Origin: Treponema sp.
GTDB lineage: Bacteria; Spirochaetota; Spirochaetia; Treponematales; Breznakiellaceae
Direction of reading: 5' to 3'
NCBI GenBank assembly: GCA_031272575.1
Contig: JAISTO010000202.1
Coordinates: forward strand, 1 to 7,564
Length of the DNA stretch: 7,564 nucleotides
The position numbers were made by a program, and so were the translations under genes. Shown one piece after another: positions 6,325 through 7,564 of the stretch; position 1 is the first letter of the stretch, and each line of letters starts with the position of its first letter. The notes below the pieces were generated by a model. It searched no databases, was not told the DNA's origin, and saw nothing but the letters and a program-made list of their open reading frames with translations.

Positions 6325-7345
6325 TGATGCGCCTGCCGGCGACGATTAGGTTGGGGTTGCGTATCTTGTTATAAGAGGCGATGCGGCGGTAGAGCCAGGG
6401 GTTGCGGTAAAAGGCCCCCGCTATGTCCCAGAGCGTGTCGCCCCAGCGGACCTTGTAGACGACGCCTTTTTTGGGGATGACCGCGGGCACCTTGTACGAG
6501 GCGACCGGCGGGGCCGGCCTGCGCCGCGCTGCAGACTCAGGCGGCGGCGTTTCCTGGGCAACGTAGGGCGCCGGCTCCGGCGGCGGCGGCGCGGGCGGCG
6601 GCGTTTCCTGGACGTACGGCTCCGCAGGAGGCGCCGGCTCCGCAGGAGGAGGCGGCGCCGGCTCGGGGAGCGGCGGCGCGGGCTCGGGGAGCGGCGGCGC
6701 GGGCGGCAAATACGACAAATCCGGCGGAGGTTCCGCCGCCTCATCCGGCCCCCCGATGGTTTTCGGCGCCGTGCTGGACGGCGCGGCGCCGGGCCTTGCG
6801 TCCGGTTTGCCGCCCCACCTGTCCTTCAAAAAGAAGAACCACCCGAACACGCAGAGCCCCGCGAGCAGCAGCATCGCGGCGATAAGGATGAGCACCAGCG
6901 GGAGTACGCTTCGTTTCTCCCGCGCGTCTTCAGGTGCGTAAAGACTGGCGGGTGGGGAGACGTTTTCTTCAATTTGAAAATCGGGCGTTTGGTAGTGTTC
7001 AGCATCGTCCAACGCCGCAAGAGCGACGTTCAGCGTCTGGTGATCGCCCCGTGTCGATGAGTCCATATCCCTCGCGTCCGCGACGAGAGTCCCGTCTTCC
7101 GTAATGCCGACGATCAACTCGATGGAAGGCTCGCCCCTCGGCCTCGGGCTTATGTGATTCAGCAGGAGACTGCCGATGTACACCGCATCGGACATAGTCT
7201 CCCTGACACTCTTGTAGAGATCGATTTGTACGCTTTCCTGACCGTCGTGGACGGTCGTAAGGATCAAGCGCTTTTTTACCGCGGAATGCTCCGCGGTAAC
7301 CGGGTAAAATTCCCCGTTGGCGATTTTTATGCCGACAGTAGACAC
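6305..7345 (-). CDS. Membrane-anchored LysM protein with N-terminal Hsp70 substrate-binding-like domain
   Basis: The protein has 346 residues. Residues about 5-108 resemble the DnaK/Hsp70 substrate-binding beta-sandwich: GEFYPVTAEHSAVKKR, then ISPRPRGEPSIELIVGI (65-81) and EDGTLVADARD (83-93), matching the DnaK PRGvPqIeVtFdIdanGIlhVsAkDk stretch. The ATPase domain, interdomain linker and helical lid are absent. An acidic spacer is followed by one membrane helix (about 146-173), a Pro/Glu/Ala-rich linker (about 180-283) and a C-terminal LysM domain (296-343: YKVRWGDTLWDIAGAFY...NPNLIVAGRRIIIP). LysM binds peptidoglycan glycan strands, so the likely topology is N-terminus in the cytosol and C-terminus in the periplasm, as a type II signal anchor. 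The start is GTG, supported by GGAGA 6 nt upstream and a promoter. It is convergent with the FemABX gene, which fits an envelope role. The domain match is by eye, and the function is unknown. Confidence 0.82.
   Translation of the reverse strand: MSTVGIKIANGEFYPVTAEHSAVKKRLILTTVHDGQESVQIDLYKSVRETMSDAVYIGSLLLNHISPRPRGEPSIELIVGITEDGTLVADARDMDSSTRGDHQTLNVALAALDDAEHYQTPDFQIEENVSPPASLYAPEDAREKRSVLPLVLILIAAMLLLAGLCVFGWFFFLKDRWGGKPDARPGAAPSSTAPKTIGGPDEAAEPPPDLSYLPPAPPLPEPAPPLPEPAPPPPAEPAPPAEPYVQETPPPAPPPPEPAPYVAQETPPPESAARRRPAPPVASYKVPAVIPKKGVVYKVRWGDTLWDIAGAFYRNPWLYRRIASYNKIRNPNLIVAGRRIIIPPKK
6661..6702 (-). repeat. Two perfect 21-bp tandem repeats in the proline-rich linker
   Basis: The units 6661-6681 and 6682-6702 are identical and encode two copies of the seven-residue PPLPEPA motif (within residues 215-230 of the LysM protein). 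Longer imperfect repetition nearby (GGCGGCGTTTCCTGG at 6543-6557 and 6597-6611) encodes two QETPPP segments. Linker length may therefore vary by slippage in multiples of three bases. Confidence 0.9.
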
Positions 7346-7351
7346 AAACAG

Positions 7352-7356
7352 TCTCC
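7352..7356 (-). promoter_or_regulatory. Shine-Dalgarno supporting the GTG start of the LysM gene
   Basis: The minus strand reads AAAAGGAGA, then 6 nt, then GTG at 7345-7343. No ATG in this frame precedes the conserved domain, so this ribosome-binding site decides the start. Confidence 0.85.
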
Positions 7357-7375
7357 TTTTTTATATACTGTATGT

Positions 7376-7405
7376 AGTGTAGCGTACTTTTATCGTATTT
7401 GTCAA
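7376..7405 (-). promoter_or_regulatory. Sigma70-type promoter of the LysM gene
   Basis: On the minus strand a perfect -35 TTGACA (7405-7400) is followed by an 18-bp spacer and TACACT (7381-7376). The predicted start is near 7369, giving a leader of about 24 nt before the GTG. The region just upstream is A/T-rich, which could act as an UP-like element. It has the same perfect -35 box as the tRNA promoter. Confidence 0.65.
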
Positions 7406-7447
7406 TAGGAAAAGAGAAAAATATTGCGATAAACCCGCGATCAAGCC

Positions 7448-7547
7448 CTAAACTTGTCCCATAACTTAGATTAAGAATTTATCCACAGATTTACACAGAT
7501 AGACACAGATAATCACCGATTTTCACCAAATTAAAGACACGATTAGT
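7448..7547 (-). repeat. Right copy of ~100-bp inverted terminal repeat
   Basis: This is the reverse complement of 1-90 with no base substitutions and one 10-bp insertion. Read on the minus strand, the decamer run is ATCGGTGATT, ATCTGTGTCT, ATCTGTGTAA, ATCTGTGGAT, one unit more than the left copy. It lies upstream of the LysM gene promoter and holds no ORF. Confidence 0.93.
7479..7487 (+). promoter_or_regulatory. Perfect DnaA-box 9-mer inside the right repeat
   Basis: TTATCCACA lies in the right repeat at the position equivalent to 51-59. Relative to the genes it faces the opposite way to the left box. The match is seen directly and function is not shown. Confidence 0.4.
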
Positions 7548-7564
7548 AATAAAAAATCTGTGGA
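7548..7564 (+). repeat. Start of a further repeat-like motif at the window end
   Basis: Outside the inverted repeat the last 11 bases, AAATCTGTGGA, match 46-56 of the left repeat (on the plus strand). This is opposite to the orientation of the adjacent right copy. The window stops there, so whether a full second element follows cannot be seen. Confidence 0.35.

Noticed and set aside
1..7564. Composite transposon or integrative element bounded by the inverted repeats
   Set aside because: No transposase, integrase, target-site duplication or other mobility gene is visible, and the content (tRNAs, envelope genes) looks chromosomal.

Overview
The window is a GC-rich bacterial segment with four protein-coding genes and three tRNA genes, closed at both ends by inverted copies of the same AT-rich ~100-bp repeat. 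Gene content suggests a Gram-negative bacterium, most plausibly a spirochaete. The reasons are a CHASE2/cyclase-like sensor of spirochaetal style, an MFS permease with a HEAT-repeat tail, a FemABX-type peptidoglycan aminoacyltransferase, a single-pass LysM protein, and tRNA genes without encoded CCA. No rRNA or marker gene is present, so this assignment is an inference at about 55-60% confidence.

Layout. Positions 1-90 are the left repeat, which contains a perfect DnaA-box 9-mer. A short leader with two G7 runs follows. Positions 198-2525 (+) encode a CHASE2 membrane sensor whose C-terminal cyclase-like domain has lost most catalytic residues. A strong sigma70-type promoter (2545-2573) then drives tRNA-Ser(GCT), tRNA-Ser(CGA) and a tRNA-Arg with the unusual anticodon GCG. 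No convincing terminator separates these from 2898-5240 (+), an MFS transporter fused to HEAT-like repeats, or from 5242-6324 (+), a FemABX-family protein. The tRNAs and the two protein genes may therefore form one mixed tRNA-mRNA operon. Convergent to it, and overlapping the FemABX gene by 20 bp, is 7345-6305 (-). It starts at GTG and has its own promoter and strong Shine-Dalgarno. Its product joins an N-terminal domain resembling the Hsp70/DnaK substrate-binding beta-sandwich to a membrane anchor, a ~100-residue proline-rich linker and a C-terminal LysM domain. Positions 7448-7547 are the right, inverted repeat, 10 bp longer than the left.

How the genes may work together (inference). Three of the four proteins point to the envelope. 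The FemABX protein would add amino acids to peptidoglycan precursors, the LysM protein would bind peptidoglycan, and the MFS-HEAT protein would move an unknown solute or lipid in the same membrane. The CHASE2 protein is a separate sensor transcribed from upstream.

Most worth checking are the Hsp70-SBD/TM/LysM fusion, the tRNA-Arg(GCG), the tRNA-mRNA operon, the degenerate cyclase, and the DnaA-box-bearing repeat at both ends. The repeat may also be why the sequence ends where it does.
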